Under the pieces are notes generated by a model. That model was given only the letters and a program-made list of their open reading frames with translations, was not told the DNA's origin and made no database searches. Position numbers and translations under genes: made by a program. Shown here piece after piece: positions 9,681 to 18,500 of a stretch of 64,000 nucleotides of DNA (positions are counted from its first letter, which is position 1; every line of letters starts with the position of its first letter). The stretch covers positions 5,478-69,477 of the forward strand of contig CBDUBA010000009.1 of the NCBI GenBank assembly GCA_965365275.1. Direction: 5' to 3'. The stretch comes from JAGTVG01 sp965365275. GTDB taxonomy: Bacteria > Bacteroidota > Bacteroidia > Cytophagales > Cyclobacteriaceae.

Positions 9681-10853
9681 ATGTTCAAAATACAAACCTT
9701 AAACAAGATCTCTTCTGCCGGTTTATCCTTGTTGCCGTTGGATAATTATGAATCCGCATCGGAAATATCACATCCGGATGCCATTCTGGTCAGAAGCTTT
9801 AAAATGCATGATATGGAAATGCCGGAAAGTCTGCTCGCAATAGGAAGAGCTGGCGCCGGCGTCAATAATATCCCTGTTGATAAATGTAGTGAAAAAGGCA
9901 TTGTGGTTTTCAACACACCAGGCGCCAATGCCAATGCGGTAAAAGAACTTGTCCTTGCCAGCCTTTTTCTCTCTTCCCGGGACATCGTTGGAGGAATAGC
10001 CTGGGCAAAGACATTGATTGGCGAAGGTGAGGAGGTGCCTAAACTTGTCGAAAAAGGAAAATCCAGTTTTGTAGGCCCCGAAATCTCAGGAAAAACACTT
10101 GGCATTATTGGATTGGGGGCCATCGGCAGGCTGGTAGCCAATGCTGCTGAAAGCCTTGGGATGAAGGTGATTGGATATGATCCATATATATCCGTTGATG
10201 CGGCCTGGGGCTTATCCCAATATGTGAAAAAAGCCAAGGGATTCGAACATCTCTTCAGTCAGTCTGATTTCGTCAGTCTTCACATTCCCCTTACCGATGA
10301 TACAAAGAATCTGATTGATAAGTCAAAGTTCAAGATGATGAAAGATGGTGTCCGGATCATGAATTTTGCCCGTGGAGGACTGATACACGAAAGCGATTTA
10401 ATAGAGGCACTTGACTCGGGTAAAGTAGCCAGGCTGGTGACAGATTTTCCGAATGAAAATATGCTTAAACATGAAAAAATTATTGGCATCCCCCATCTGG
10501 GTGCAAGCACTCCTGAATCAGAATCCAATTGTGCAGTAATGGCCGTAAACCAGGTCAGAGAATATCTGGAAAATGGAAACATAAAAAATTCTGTCAATTT
10601 TCCTGAAGCTGAAATGCCCCGCAATGGAAGTTGCCGTTTATGCATTGTAAATCAGAATGTTCCTAAAATGGTCGGTCAGATCACTACAGTTCTTGCCAAT
10701 GAGGATATCAATATTGAGGAGATGCTCAACAGGCATCATGAAGGACTGGCCTATAATATAATTGATGTTGACCAAAATGTAACTGAAGATCAAATTAAGA
10801 AAATAAAATCTATTGAAGGCGTAATCAGAGTACGTGCAATAAAATCAGATTAG
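9681..10853 (+). CDS. serA: D-3-phosphoglycerate dehydrogenase with ACT domain
   Basis: First step of serine synthesis, oxidising 3-phosphoglycerate with NAD. 390 aa: split substrate domain, Rossmann domain with GLGAIG (144-149), catalytic Arg231 (NFARGG) and His272 (GIPHLGAST), and a C-terminal ACT domain (about 315-390) that probably senses serine. The loop that usually reads LDVFxxEP is VTDFPNEN here, leaving Glu259 as the probable acid partner. Shorter than the 520-aa type because it lacks the intervening domain. Sits between serC and DUF1015 with very short gaps. Confidence 0.94.
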   Translation: MFKIQTLNKISSAGLSLLPLDNYESASEISHPDAILVRSFKMHDMEMPESLLAIGRAGAGVNNIPVDKCSEKGIVVFNTPGANANAVKELVLASLFLSSRDIVGGIAWAKTLIGEGEEVPKLVEKGKSSFVGPEISGKTLGIIGLGAIGRLVANAAESLGMKVIGYDPYISVDAAWGLSQYVKKAKGFEHLFSQSDFVSLHIPLTDDTKNLIDKSKFKMMKDGVRIMNFARGGLIHESDLIEALDSGKVARLVTDFPNENMLKHEKIIGIPHLGASTPESESNCAVMAVNQVREYLENGNIKNSVNFPEAEMPRNGSCRLCIVNQNVPKMVGQITTVLANEDINIEEMLNRHHEGLAYNIIDVDQNVTEDQIKKIKSIEGVIRVRAIKSD

Positions 10854-10859
10854 TTCATA

Positions 10860-12104
10860 ATGGCCATATTAAAACCTTTTAAAGCGTTTCGCCCGGTAAA
10901 AGATAAGGCGGCAAGGGTAGCTTCAAAGCCCTATGATGTGATCAACACCAGCGAAGCCCGAGCTGAGGCAGAGGGCAATGATCTTTCCTTTCTGCATATT
11001 GTCAAACCTGAAATTGACTTCCCTGATGATCAAAATCCATATGCACAGGAAGTCTACATCAAGGGAAGGGATAATTTCAGGGGCTTATGCGAAAATAACA
11101 TCATGATCCAGGATGAATCCGAATGTTATTACATCTATATGCTTGAAAAGGATAAAAGGCAACAAACCGGAATCGTTGGTTGTGCTGGGATTGAAGATTA
11201 TTTTAATGATATTATCCTAAAACATGAATTAACACGCCCGGATAAAGAAGAAGACCGGAAAAATCATGTCCGGGTAACCAACATGAATGCCGAACCGGTA
11301 TTTTTTGCCTTTCGAAGGGTAAAAGCGCTTGATGAGCTTATTGAGCATCTAAAAGAAAGCAAACCTGAATATGACTTTAAGGCCCAGGATGGTGTACGGC
11401 ATGTGGTCTGGAAAGTGGATGATCCAAAATCGATAGATTCGATCAGCAATCATTTCGAACAAATCGAGCATACTTATGTGGCCGACGGACATCACAGAAC
11501 AGCTGCAGCTGCACTTGTTGGAAGGGAACTGCAGAATAAGAATCGCTATCACCAGGGTATTGAGGAGTACAATTATTTTATGGCCGTACATTTCCCGGAC
11601 AATCAATTACAGATCATAGATTATAACCGTATCGTAAAAGATCTTAACGGGCTAAAAAGGGAAACATTTCTTGAATTGCTGGGCCAGAGTTTTGAAATTA
11701 AATCCAATGGGCCGGCTCAGTATAAACCACAGAAGCTGCATGAATTTGGAATGTATCTTGAAGGGAACTGGTTTATCCTGAGTGCTAAGGAGGGCACCTA
11801 TGATGACAAGGATCCCATAGGTGTGCTTGATGTCACAATTTTATCGGAACAGATTCTTAAACCAATCCTCGGTATTGAAGACCTGCGTACGGACAAACGG
11901 ATAGATTTCGTGGGCGGCACCAGAGGTTTGGGAGAGCTTGAAAGAAGAGTGAACAGCGGGGAAATGAAAGTCGCTTTCGCATTATATCCTGTAACCATGG
12001 ACCAGCTGATGGACATTGCTGACAGTGGAAAGATCATGCCACCCAAAGTTACCTGGTTTGAACCCAAATTGGCCAGCGGCCTGTTTGTACATATGCTAGA
12101 CTGA
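10860..12104 (+). CDS. DUF1015 family protein of the serine operon
   Basis: 414 aa, soluble, no signal peptide. DUF1015 hallmarks are PFKAFRPVKDKA at the N-terminus, KHELTRPDKEEDR (121-133) and ADGHHR (208-213). The DGHHR motif resembles the nucleotide-binding motif of ParB/sulfiredoxin-fold proteins, a fold that also includes ADP-dependent serine kinases. Lying 6 nt after serA in a serC-serA operon, an activity on serine or phosphoserine is a reasonable guess, but no reaction is proven by the sequence. Stop at 12102-12104 is followed by 187 nt before the next gene. Confidence 0.85.
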   Translation: MAILKPFKAFRPVKDKAARVASKPYDVINTSEARAEAEGNDLSFLHIVKPEIDFPDDQNPYAQEVYIKGRDNFRGLCENNIMIQDESECYYIYMLEKDKRQQTGIVGCAGIEDYFNDIILKHELTRPDKEEDRKNHVRVTNMNAEPVFFAFRRVKALDELIEHLKESKPEYDFKAQDGVRHVVWKVDDPKSIDSISNHFEQIEHTYVADGHHRTAAAALVGRELQNKNRYHQGIEEYNYFMAVHFPDNQLQIIDYNRIVKDLNGLKRETFLELLGQSFEIKSNGPAQYKPQKLHEFGMYLEGNWFILSAKEGTYDDKDPIGVLDVTILSEQILKPILGIEDLRTDKRIDFVGGTRGLGELERRVNSGEMKVAFALYPVTMDQLMDIADSGKIMPPKVTWFEPKLASGLFVHMLD

Positions 12105-12170
12105 CCAGAATATCAAAAGGATTCACACCGGATCAAAGGCATTTAGTGAAAATTTAGATCCTTACCCTGT

Positions 12171-12188
12171 CAAAATTTTAAAATTTTG
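12171..12188. repeat. 18-bp perfect AT-rich palindrome
   Basis: CAAAATTTTAAAATTTTG between the DUF1015 and PhyH genes is perfectly self-complementary. It could form a weak transcript hairpin or bind a dimeric protein. With only two C/G bases, chance in an AT-rich gap is quite possible. Confidence 0.4.
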
Positions 12189-12291
12189 ATGTATGATTGA
12201 ATAATTATATCCGTTTGATAAAGGATCGTATTTTAGAGATTTTTTGTAAATTAAATGTTCATTAACACCAAAACGACTTAACGATACAATT

Positions 12292-13131
12292 ATGATGGAA
12301 GATATATCCCAGGACCAGTTAAATGATTTCAAAAGAGATGGTTTTATTTTATTAAAATCATTATTCGATAAAGAGGAAATCGATCTATTAAAAAAAACAG
12401 CTGTAGAGGACCGGGAACTGGATAAACATTCTTTTGGACGGGCAGATGGAGAAGGAGGTACAATAAGGTTATCCCTATGGAATCATCCGGGCAATAATAT
12501 TTATGGCATGATTGCCCGATCACACAGAATTGTTGATAAAGTTGAAAAATTACTGGGTGATGAAGTATACCATTATCATTCAAAAATGATTCTCAAAGAT
12601 CCTGAAATCGGAGGAGCCTGGGCGTGGCATCAGGATTATGGATATTGGTATCAGAATGGGGTGCTCTTCCCGGATCTCGTCAGTGTTTTTATCGCAGTCG
12701 ACAAGGCTACAAAGGAAAACGGATGCCTGCAGGTCATAAAAGGATCACATCATATGGGAAGGGTTGACCATGTTCTTACCGGGGATCAGGCAGGGGCTGA
12801 CCAGGAACGGGTGGACGAAGCCTTAAAACGGCTGGAACTTGTCTATTGTGAAATGGATCCGGGCGACACTATTTTTTTTCATAGCAACCTGCTGCATCGT
12901 TCTGATCAGAACAAGTCTCCAAATCCAAGATGGTCATTGATCTGCTGTTATAATGCCGCCAGCAATGATCCATATAAGGAATCCCACCATCCGAGGTATA
13001 CCAAGCTACACAAGGTGGATGATACTGAAATAAAAAAAGTAGGAATGAAACGATTTGAGGAAAGTGCCGGTACCTCGAGCTTTCTGAATCCGGAAGAAGA
13101 CCACAGCTCAACAAGTCTGGATAGTAAATAA
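12292..13131 (+). CDS. Phytanoyl-CoA dioxygenase (PhyH) family oxygenase
   Basis: Non-haem Fe(II)/2-oxoglutarate dioxygenase of 279 aa. The iron triad is visible: His113-x-Asp115 in AWHQDYGYW and distal His202 in LLHRSDQNKS, with Arg213 eleven residues later to bind 2-oxoglutarate, the same spacing as in human PHYH. The family hydroxylates many small molecules, so the substrate is open. It precedes a sulfatase by 7 nt and probably shares its transcript, suggesting breakdown of an organic sulfate or osmolyte. An alternative start is the second Met. Confidence 0.85.
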   Translation: MMEDISQDQLNDFKRDGFILLKSLFDKEEIDLLKKTAVEDRELDKHSFGRADGEGGTIRLSLWNHPGNNIYGMIARSHRIVDKVEKLLGDEVYHYHSKMILKDPEIGGAWAWHQDYGYWYQNGVLFPDLVSVFIAVDKATKENGCLQVIKGSHHMGRVDHVLTGDQAGADQERVDEALKRLELVYCEMDPGDTIFFHSNLLHRSDQNKSPNPRWSLICCYNAASNDPYKESHHPRYTKLHKVDDTEIKKVGMKRFEESAGTSSFLNPEEDHSSTSLDSK

Positions 13132-13138
13132 GCACATT

Positions 13139-14611
13139 ATGAAATTTTTTAAACGACTGTTTTTTATATTGTCGACACCATTGATCCTGTTATCCTGTAA
13201 GGCAGATAAAGATCAGGTCCTGAGTGAAAGATTACCTAACGTGGTCATAATATTTACAGATGACCAGGGTTATGGAGATGTCGGTGTTTATGGTGCAAGG
13301 GGTTACACCACACCAAATCTGGATAAAATGGCCTCGGAAGGAATGCGATTTACAGATTTTTATTCTGCACAGGCCGTATGCAGTGCATCGCGTGCAGCTT
13401 TATTAACTGGCTGCTATCCAAACAGGATTGGAGTCAGTGGGGCTTTCATGCCCTGGGCCAAAGTTGGGATCAATGAAAACGAAGTAACCATTGCAGAACT
13501 CCTGAAACAGAAGGATTATGCAACTGGTATATTTGGAAAATGGCATCTTGGCCATCTCAAGGAATTCCTTCCCCTGCAGCATGGATTCGATGAGTATTTC
13601 GGGATCCCATACAGCAATGATATGTGGCCTGTGAATTATGATGGTCAGCCGGTTACAGATTCTGCTGCCGTACCCCATAAGTTCAGGCATCCCCCTTTAC
13701 CATTGATTGAGGGAAATGAGAAAATCAAGGAAATTCATGATCTTGAAGGTCAGAATCAATTAACAACCTGGTATACAGAAAGGGCTGTCAGGTTTATAGA
13801 AAACAATAAGGGCCAGCCATTCTTCCTCTATCTTCCGCATTCCATGCCCCATGTTCCATTGGGTGTATCCGATAAATTTGCCGGGAAAAGCGAACAGGGA
13901 ATGTATGGCGATGTAATGATGGAAATAGACTGGTCCGTGGGTGAAATTCTGAAGGCTTTAAAAACACATGGATTAGAGGAGAATACCCTCGTCATATTTA
14001 CTACAGATAACGGGCCATGGCTCAATTTTGGAAATCATGCCGGTTCGACGGGAGGATTGCGAGAAGGTAAAGGAACAAGTTTTGAAGGAGGACAGAAGGT
14101 ACCATGTATAATTAAGTGGCCTGGAGTTGTACCGGCAGGCCTAATTTGTAACAATATGGCTTCCACCATAGATCTGCTTCCTACAATTGCAGAGATCACC
14201 GGAACTAAACTCCCGGATCATATAATTGATGGGGTTTCCATCCTGTCTCTACTGAAAGGCGATCCTGATGCCAACCCGAGAGATAATCTTTTATACTATT
14301 ATCGGAGAAACAGTTTGGAAGCGGTCAGGATTGGGGATTGGAAGCTGGTCTTTCCGCACGAACACCGTTCCTATGAAGATGTCCTTCCCGGAAATGATGG
14401 TTGGCCGGGCCCGTACAAAAATGGCCAGGCGGTTTTAGGTTTATACGATTTGCGGCGTGATCCCGGCGAAAGATACAATGTGATCGAGCAATATCCTGAA
14501 ATTGTAGTGGAACTTGAGCATTTCGCAGAGGAAGCCAGGCAGGATCTGGGTGACGATCTTACCAATGTTGAAGGAATGAACCGTAGGCCGATTGGTCGTT
14601 CGGAGGAATAG
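13139..14611 (+). CDS. Type I sulfatase, lipoprotein
   Basis: Arylsulfatase-family enzyme of 490 aa, exported and lipid-anchored (lipobox LLSC, Cys20). Metal ligands Asp41-Asp42 (FTDDQGYGD) precede the formylglycine signature C81-S-A-S-R85-AALLTG. The proline of the usual CxPSR is Ala here; the CxAxR form is accepted by sulfatase-maturing enzymes. GKWHLG and DNGPW motifs are also present. Likely removes sulfate esters from a glycan or small molecule at the cell surface. No SusC/SusD pair lies nearby, so this is not an obvious polysaccharide locus. The maturase gene is not in the window. Confidence 0.92.
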   Translation: MKFFKRLFFILSTPLILLSCKADKDQVLSERLPNVVIIFTDDQGYGDVGVYGARGYTTPNLDKMASEGMRFTDFYSAQAVCSASRAALLTGCYPNRIGVSGAFMPWAKVGINENEVTIAELLKQKDYATGIFGKWHLGHLKEFLPLQHGFDEYFGIPYSNDMWPVNYDGQPVTDSAAVPHKFRHPPLPLIEGNEKIKEIHDLEGQNQLTTWYTERAVRFIENNKGQPFFLYLPHSMPHVPLGVSDKFAGKSEQGMYGDVMMEIDWSVGEILKALKTHGLEENTLVIFTTDNGPWLNFGNHAGSTGGLREGKGTSFEGGQKVPCIIKWPGVVPAGLICNNMASTIDLLPTIAEITGTKLPDHIIDGVSILSLLKGDPDANPRDNLLYYYRRNSLEAVRIGDWKLVFPHEHRSYEDVLPGNDGWPGPYKNGQAVLGLYDLRRDPGERYNVIEQYPEIVVELEHFAEEARQDLGDDLTNVEGMNRRPIGRSEE

Positions 14612-14722
14612 ATTTTTTGTCGACTGATCTTTTTGAATACATTACATCATCGTGCATGGTATGAAATTCCGCTCTGAAAGTAAGTCAAATACATGGAATT
14701 TTTTAAGGCACAAGGATTAAAC

Positions 14723-16165
14723 ATGAAAAAACACATCCTCTTATTTTCCATATTGGTGTTGACAATTATTTCTTCTTGTGGTAATAAATATGAAAAGATT
14801 ACCGGGTATTGGGAGGTGAATTTTAGTGATTCAACCACTTACCCTACACAGATCCTTAAAATTCAAAGAGGAAAAGGTGGTATTCATTTGCTCATTGATG
14901 AACCTTCAGAAGGAATTTTTGAAATGCCGGGAGAGCAGCCATTTTTTAGAAATGACAGTTTTCATTACGAATCATTATGGGGTTTGTTCAAATATGATGG
15001 AAGTTTTATATCAGGTGATTCTATCATTCAAGGCATCAGGGTAGTAAATAATGATTACCCATCTCCCTTTACTATGAGAAGAATTTTTGAAGAGGAAATT
15101 TTATATAGGTTTCCACGAGTTAATGAAAATGGTGAAAGGATTTATTCCTATTCATACAGTAAACCAGAGCAAAAGGATGATGGTTTTGAGTGTGCTCATA
15201 TATCAGAATTGGGAATCGATTCAACATTAATTTATAAACTCATTGAGGATATTCTTAAAGGTAGAATGGCAACGATACATAGTTTACTGTTGCTTAAGGA
15301 TGATAAACTGGTACTCGAAGAGTACTTTCATACTTATAATGCGAATACACTTCACCCAATTGAATCAGTTACCAAAAGCTTCACTTCAGCATTAACCGGA
15401 ATTGCCATAGATAAGCATTTTATCCCGGACGTAAACGAAATTGTGTTAAAATACCTTGATAATTGGGATCATACCCAATGGGTGTTGCATAAATATAATA
15501 TAAGTATTAAGAACCTGTTGACGATGTCAACCGGGCTCGAATGGAAGGCCCTTACTCCGGACGAAAGCAATGATGACATAAACATATATTTAGCACCCGA
15601 TTATGTTGAATACATTTTGAATAAAGAACTGATTCACAAACCTGGTCAAAAGTTCTTTTACAACAACAGACTCATGTATCTGCAGGGACTGATTATAGAA
15701 AAAGCTTCAGGGATCTCTGTGGATAGCTTTGCCACCAGATATTTATTTAATGAACTTGGGATTAAGGATCACGTATGGAAGGTTTATGACAATGGTATAA
15801 CTGAAACAGGGGGGGGATTAAAACTAATTCCACGAGATCTCATAAAATTCGGAACATTGTATTTGAAAAACGGAGTGTGGGGGGATAAACAAATTATTTC
15901 TTGTGAATGGATCAAAGCATCAACGAGAACACAAATCACAGCGGGAAATCAGGCATACGGTTATAACTGGTGGATAAAGAACTATAGAATTGATAATACA
16001 TCCTTCGAGGTTTATTATGCCCTGGGTCATGGTGAGCAAACAATTATGGTTATACCTGAATTAAATGCTGTTTTCGTTATGACTGCAGGCAATTTTTTTC
16101 AAAAACCACAAAAACTGGATGAAATAATGAAAGCTTATATTCTACCGGCCCTAACAAGCAATTAA
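14723..16165 (+). CDS. Beta-lactamase-fold serine hydrolase, lipoprotein
   Basis: Class C beta-lactamase/esterase-like hydrolase. I start it at the ATG at 14723 (480 aa) because the Met begins a lipoprotein signal (MKKHILLFSI..ISSC, Cys19); the in-frame ATG at 14693 would bury it. N-terminal region (20-155) is a separate beta-rich segment, followed by the catalytic domain with S215-V-T-K218 (SxxK), Y313-N-N315 (YxN) and a late GHGEQ in the KTG/HxG position. Such proteins are peptidases, esterases or transpeptidase relatives more often than resistance enzymes. It is 111 nt after the sulfatase, so probably a separate transcript. Confidence 0.85.
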   Translation: MKKHILLFSILVLTIISSCGNKYEKITGYWEVNFSDSTTYPTQILKIQRGKGGIHLLIDEPSEGIFEMPGEQPFFRNDSFHYESLWGLFKYDGSFISGDSIIQGIRVVNNDYPSPFTMRRIFEEEILYRFPRVNENGERIYSYSYSKPEQKDDGFECAHISELGIDSTLIYKLIEDILKGRMATIHSLLLLKDDKLVLEEYFHTYNANTLHPIESVTKSFTSALTGIAIDKHFIPDVNEIVLKYLDNWDHTQWVLHKYNISIKNLLTMSTGLEWKALTPDESNDDINIYLAPDYVEYILNKELIHKPGQKFFYNNRLMYLQGLIIEKASGISVDSFATRYLFNELGIKDHVWKVYDNGITETGGGLKLIPRDLIKFGTLYLKNGVWGDKQIISCEWIKASTRTQITAGNQAYGYNWWIKNYRIDNTSFEVYYALGHGEQTIMVIPELNAVFVMTAGNFFQKPQKLDEIMKAYILPALTSN

Positions 16166-16304
16166 AAATCATACACCGCTACAATTAAAATAAATTTGTT
16201 GTCATACTGATGGATCCAACCAACAATCTTTTTGAAAGCCATATTGAGATTTAAAAAACTCGTGGACAACCGGATGAACGCACAGGTTAAGGCTGCATAT
16301 AGAT

Positions 16305-17333
16305 TTACAATATATTCACAACTTTATCAGTCTTTTCTATTATTCTTCCTATTGGTTCCACATTAATACCTCTTTTACTCATAATCTTTAGAAAATCTGA
16401 TTTCTGTTGAGGATCTAAAGCAATCAATAGTCCTCCTGACGTCTGAGGATCACACAAAATCGCTTTCTGAGTATCGGAAATGGTATTGACTTTCGATCCG
16501 TAGCTGCTAAAGTTGCGATGGGTCCCACCCGGAAGGGTGTTTTTTTCAATGTACCTTTGAATACCGGGAATAACAGGGACCTTCGAATACTCTATCTCAG
16601 CTGATACTTTGCTAGCCTCGCACATTTCGATCAAATGTCCCAAGAGGCCAAATCCTGTAACATCAGTCATGGCCATAACAGCGGGCAATTGGCTCAATTC
16701 CATTCCAATATTATTAAGAATGAGCATCTGATCAAGGGCTTTTTGAAAATCATCCGGATCAACCATGTTGCTTTTTTGTGCAGTCGTCAGAATTCCTATT
16801 CCTAAAGGCTTGGTAAGAAAAAGTTCACATCCAGGGATCGCTGTTTTGTTCGATTTGATCTGACCTGGGTTTACTATACCTGTTACCGCAAGGCCAAATA
16901 TTGGTTCCACGGAATCTATGCTATGGCCACCAGCCAGGGGGATCCCAGCTTTAGCGCAAATCGATTTTGCCCCTTCAATTACCTGACCCGCGATTTCTGA
17001 GGACAATTTATCCACAGGCCAGCCTAGAATCGATAAGGCCACCAATGGTCGGCCACCCATAGCGTAAATATCACTAATAGCATTTACTGAAGCAATTGCC
17101 CCGAAATCAAAGGGATCATCTACGATCGGCATAAAAAAATCGGTCGTGCTGATTATGGCACGATCATTATCTATTGCGAAAACAGCAGCGTCGTCTTTTG
17201 TTTCATTTCCCACGAGTAATCCGGGATACAATTTCTGGGATTCTCCGTATCTTAGTATTTCTTCCAGCACTTTCGGTGCGATTTTACATCCGCATCCTGA
17301 CCCGTGTGAATATTCCGTGAGTCTAACTGTCAT
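16305..17333 (-). CDS. selD: Selenide, water dikinase (selenophosphate synthase)
   Basis: Makes selenophosphate, the activated selenium donor, from selenide and ATP. 342 aa. N-terminal SHGSGCGCK carries Cys14 (equivalent to the E. coli catalytic Cys17) and Lys17 (equivalent to Lys20), so this is the cysteine rather than the selenocysteine form. AIR-synthase-like N- and C-domains follow, with Asp-rich metal sites (TTDFFMPIVDDP) and AGGHSID. The start codon overlaps the selU stop by 4 nt, so the two are co-translated. With selU as partner, the selenium here is used for tRNA modification. Confidence 0.96.
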   Translation of the reverse strand: MTVRLTEYSHGSGCGCKIAPKVLEEILRYGESQKLYPGLLVGNETKDDAAVFAIDNDRAIISTTDFFMPIVDDPFDFGAIASVNAISDIYAMGGRPLVALSILGWPVDKLSSEIAGQVIEGAKSICAKAGIPLAGGHSIDSVEPIFGLAVTGIVNPGQIKSNKTAIPGCELFLTKPLGIGILTTAQKSNMVDPDDFQKALDQMLILNNIGMELSQLPAVMAMTDVTGFGLLGHLIEMCEASKVSAEIEYSKVPVIPGIQRYIEKNTLPGGTHRNFSSYGSKVNTISDTQKAILCDPQTSGGLLIALDPQQKSDFLKIMSKRGINVEPIGRIIEKTDKVVNIL

Positions 17334-18364
17334 ACTTCTAATTGAATTTCTTTCAGACTGTTCAATATCTTATCTGCATTAGCTTCAGGATCTCCCGACT
17401 GGCTTTTGATCATATGGGGTATGTGTGATTTATACTTTTTCTGGCTGAAATTATAAGATTTATCGTAGTAGTCTAATAATAATTCAGCCGCATGTTTTAA
17501 ATCACCTTTTTCAAGGAATTTCAAAACATCCTGTACATTATTGTTACCAAATTTTTTGCCGATCTTTCTGGTAGATGTCTGCAAATCGGATATTTCAAAT
17601 TTCCCATATTCCTTTACAAGTCTTTTTATCCTTACTTCCTTTGGAATTGATAATTCAATGACCGGCGCATTGTTCAAACTTTCCCATAAAGTTTCCGGCA
17701 AATAAACTTTTCCGATGCTCAGGCTCTCACTTTCAATCCAGATTCTACGGTTCATATCCATCTTCATGAAATCAGCATGAAGGTCACTCTGAAATTGCAG
17801 GGAGGTAGGTTGTTCAGCCATTCCGATATGACCAAAAGCCGATCCCCTGTGCCTTGCCAGTGCTTCAAGGTCAATAACCTGCTCACCTTTACGTGATAGA
17901 GCCTTTAAAACATCAGTTTTACCAGAACCTGTGGGTCCCTGGAGCACAATAATATTGTTTAAGTTATTAAAATCCTTTAAAAGTTGATTCCGGTACGCCT
18001 TAAAACCTCCTTTTAAAACCTTACAATGTAATCCTACCAGTTCAAACAACCATGACATTTTCTCACTTCTCATACCTCCCCTCCAACAATACACTTTTAA
18101 TTGATCTCCAATGGCCAAAGATCTTGCCTCTTCTGCCATGGTGGTCATTCTGGGGCCAACAAATTCAAGGCCTTTTTGGATGGCTGGTATCCGGCCTTTT
18201 TGTTTGTACAATGATCCTATTTGTGATCTTTCTTCATCTGAAAATACAGGAATATTCAGCGCTCCTGTAATATGTCCCTTATGATATTCCACGGGTGACC
18301 TGACATCAATCACAGGGATATTTGGTAAATCATGAATGAAAGATATTGGATTTAGATATTCCAT
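17330..18364 (-). CDS. selU: tRNA 2-selenouridine synthase
   Basis: Also called mnmH or ybbB. Replaces sulfur with selenium at the 2-thiouridine wobble base of Lys, Glu and Gln tRNAs, via a geranylated intermediate. 344 aa: N-terminal rhodanese domain with catalytic Cys93 in YCWRGGMRS, then a P-loop domain with GPTGSGKT (143-150). Full length and all key residues are present. First gene of selU-selD. A TAnnTTTG-type promoter is visible about 24 nt upstream. selA, selB and selC are not in the window, so use of selenocysteine cannot be judged. Confidence 0.95.
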   Translation of the reverse strand: MEYLNPISFIHDLPNIPVIDVRSPVEYHKGHITGALNIPVFSDEERSQIGSLYKQKGRIPAIQKGLEFVGPRMTTMAEEARSLAIGDQLKVYCWRGGMRSEKMSWLFELVGLHCKVLKGGFKAYRNQLLKDFNNLNNIIVLQGPTGSGKTDVLKALSRKGEQVIDLEALARHRGSAFGHIGMAEQPTSLQFQSDLHADFMKMDMNRRIWIESESLSIGKVYLPETLWESLNNAPVIELSIPKEVRIKRLVKEYGKFEISDLQTSTRKIGKKFGNNNVQDVLKFLEKGDLKHAAELLLDYYDKSYNFSQKKYKSHIPHMIKSQSGDPEANADKILNSLKEIQLEV

Positions 18365-18387
18365 ATCAGTTTAAATCCTGGTAATTG

Positions 18388-18414
18388 CAAAACTATACAT
18401 TATGCCTGTGCAAA
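18388..18414 (-). promoter_or_regulatory. Possible promoter of selU-selD
   Basis: On the minus strand TTTG (18414-18411) is followed after 15 nt by TAGTTTTG (18395-18388), matching TAnnTTTG. The spacer is shorter than the usual 17-23 nt, so confidence is limited. Confidence 0.4.
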
Positions 18415-18500
18415 AGCATTAATTCTATAAAAATGAAATATACTTATAGTATTATGCAACCTGAACCTCGACTTTTGAGTCTGATAAATAGAATTAAAAC

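Noticed and set aside
12171..12188. Terminator for the serine operon
   Set aside because: The palindrome is pure A/T in the stem and lacks a following T-run; kept only as a repeat.
14723..16165. Antibiotic-resistance beta-lactamase
   Set aside because: It has the SxxK/YxN fold but an extra N-terminal domain and lipoprotein anchor typical of esterases or peptidases; resistance cannot be claimed.
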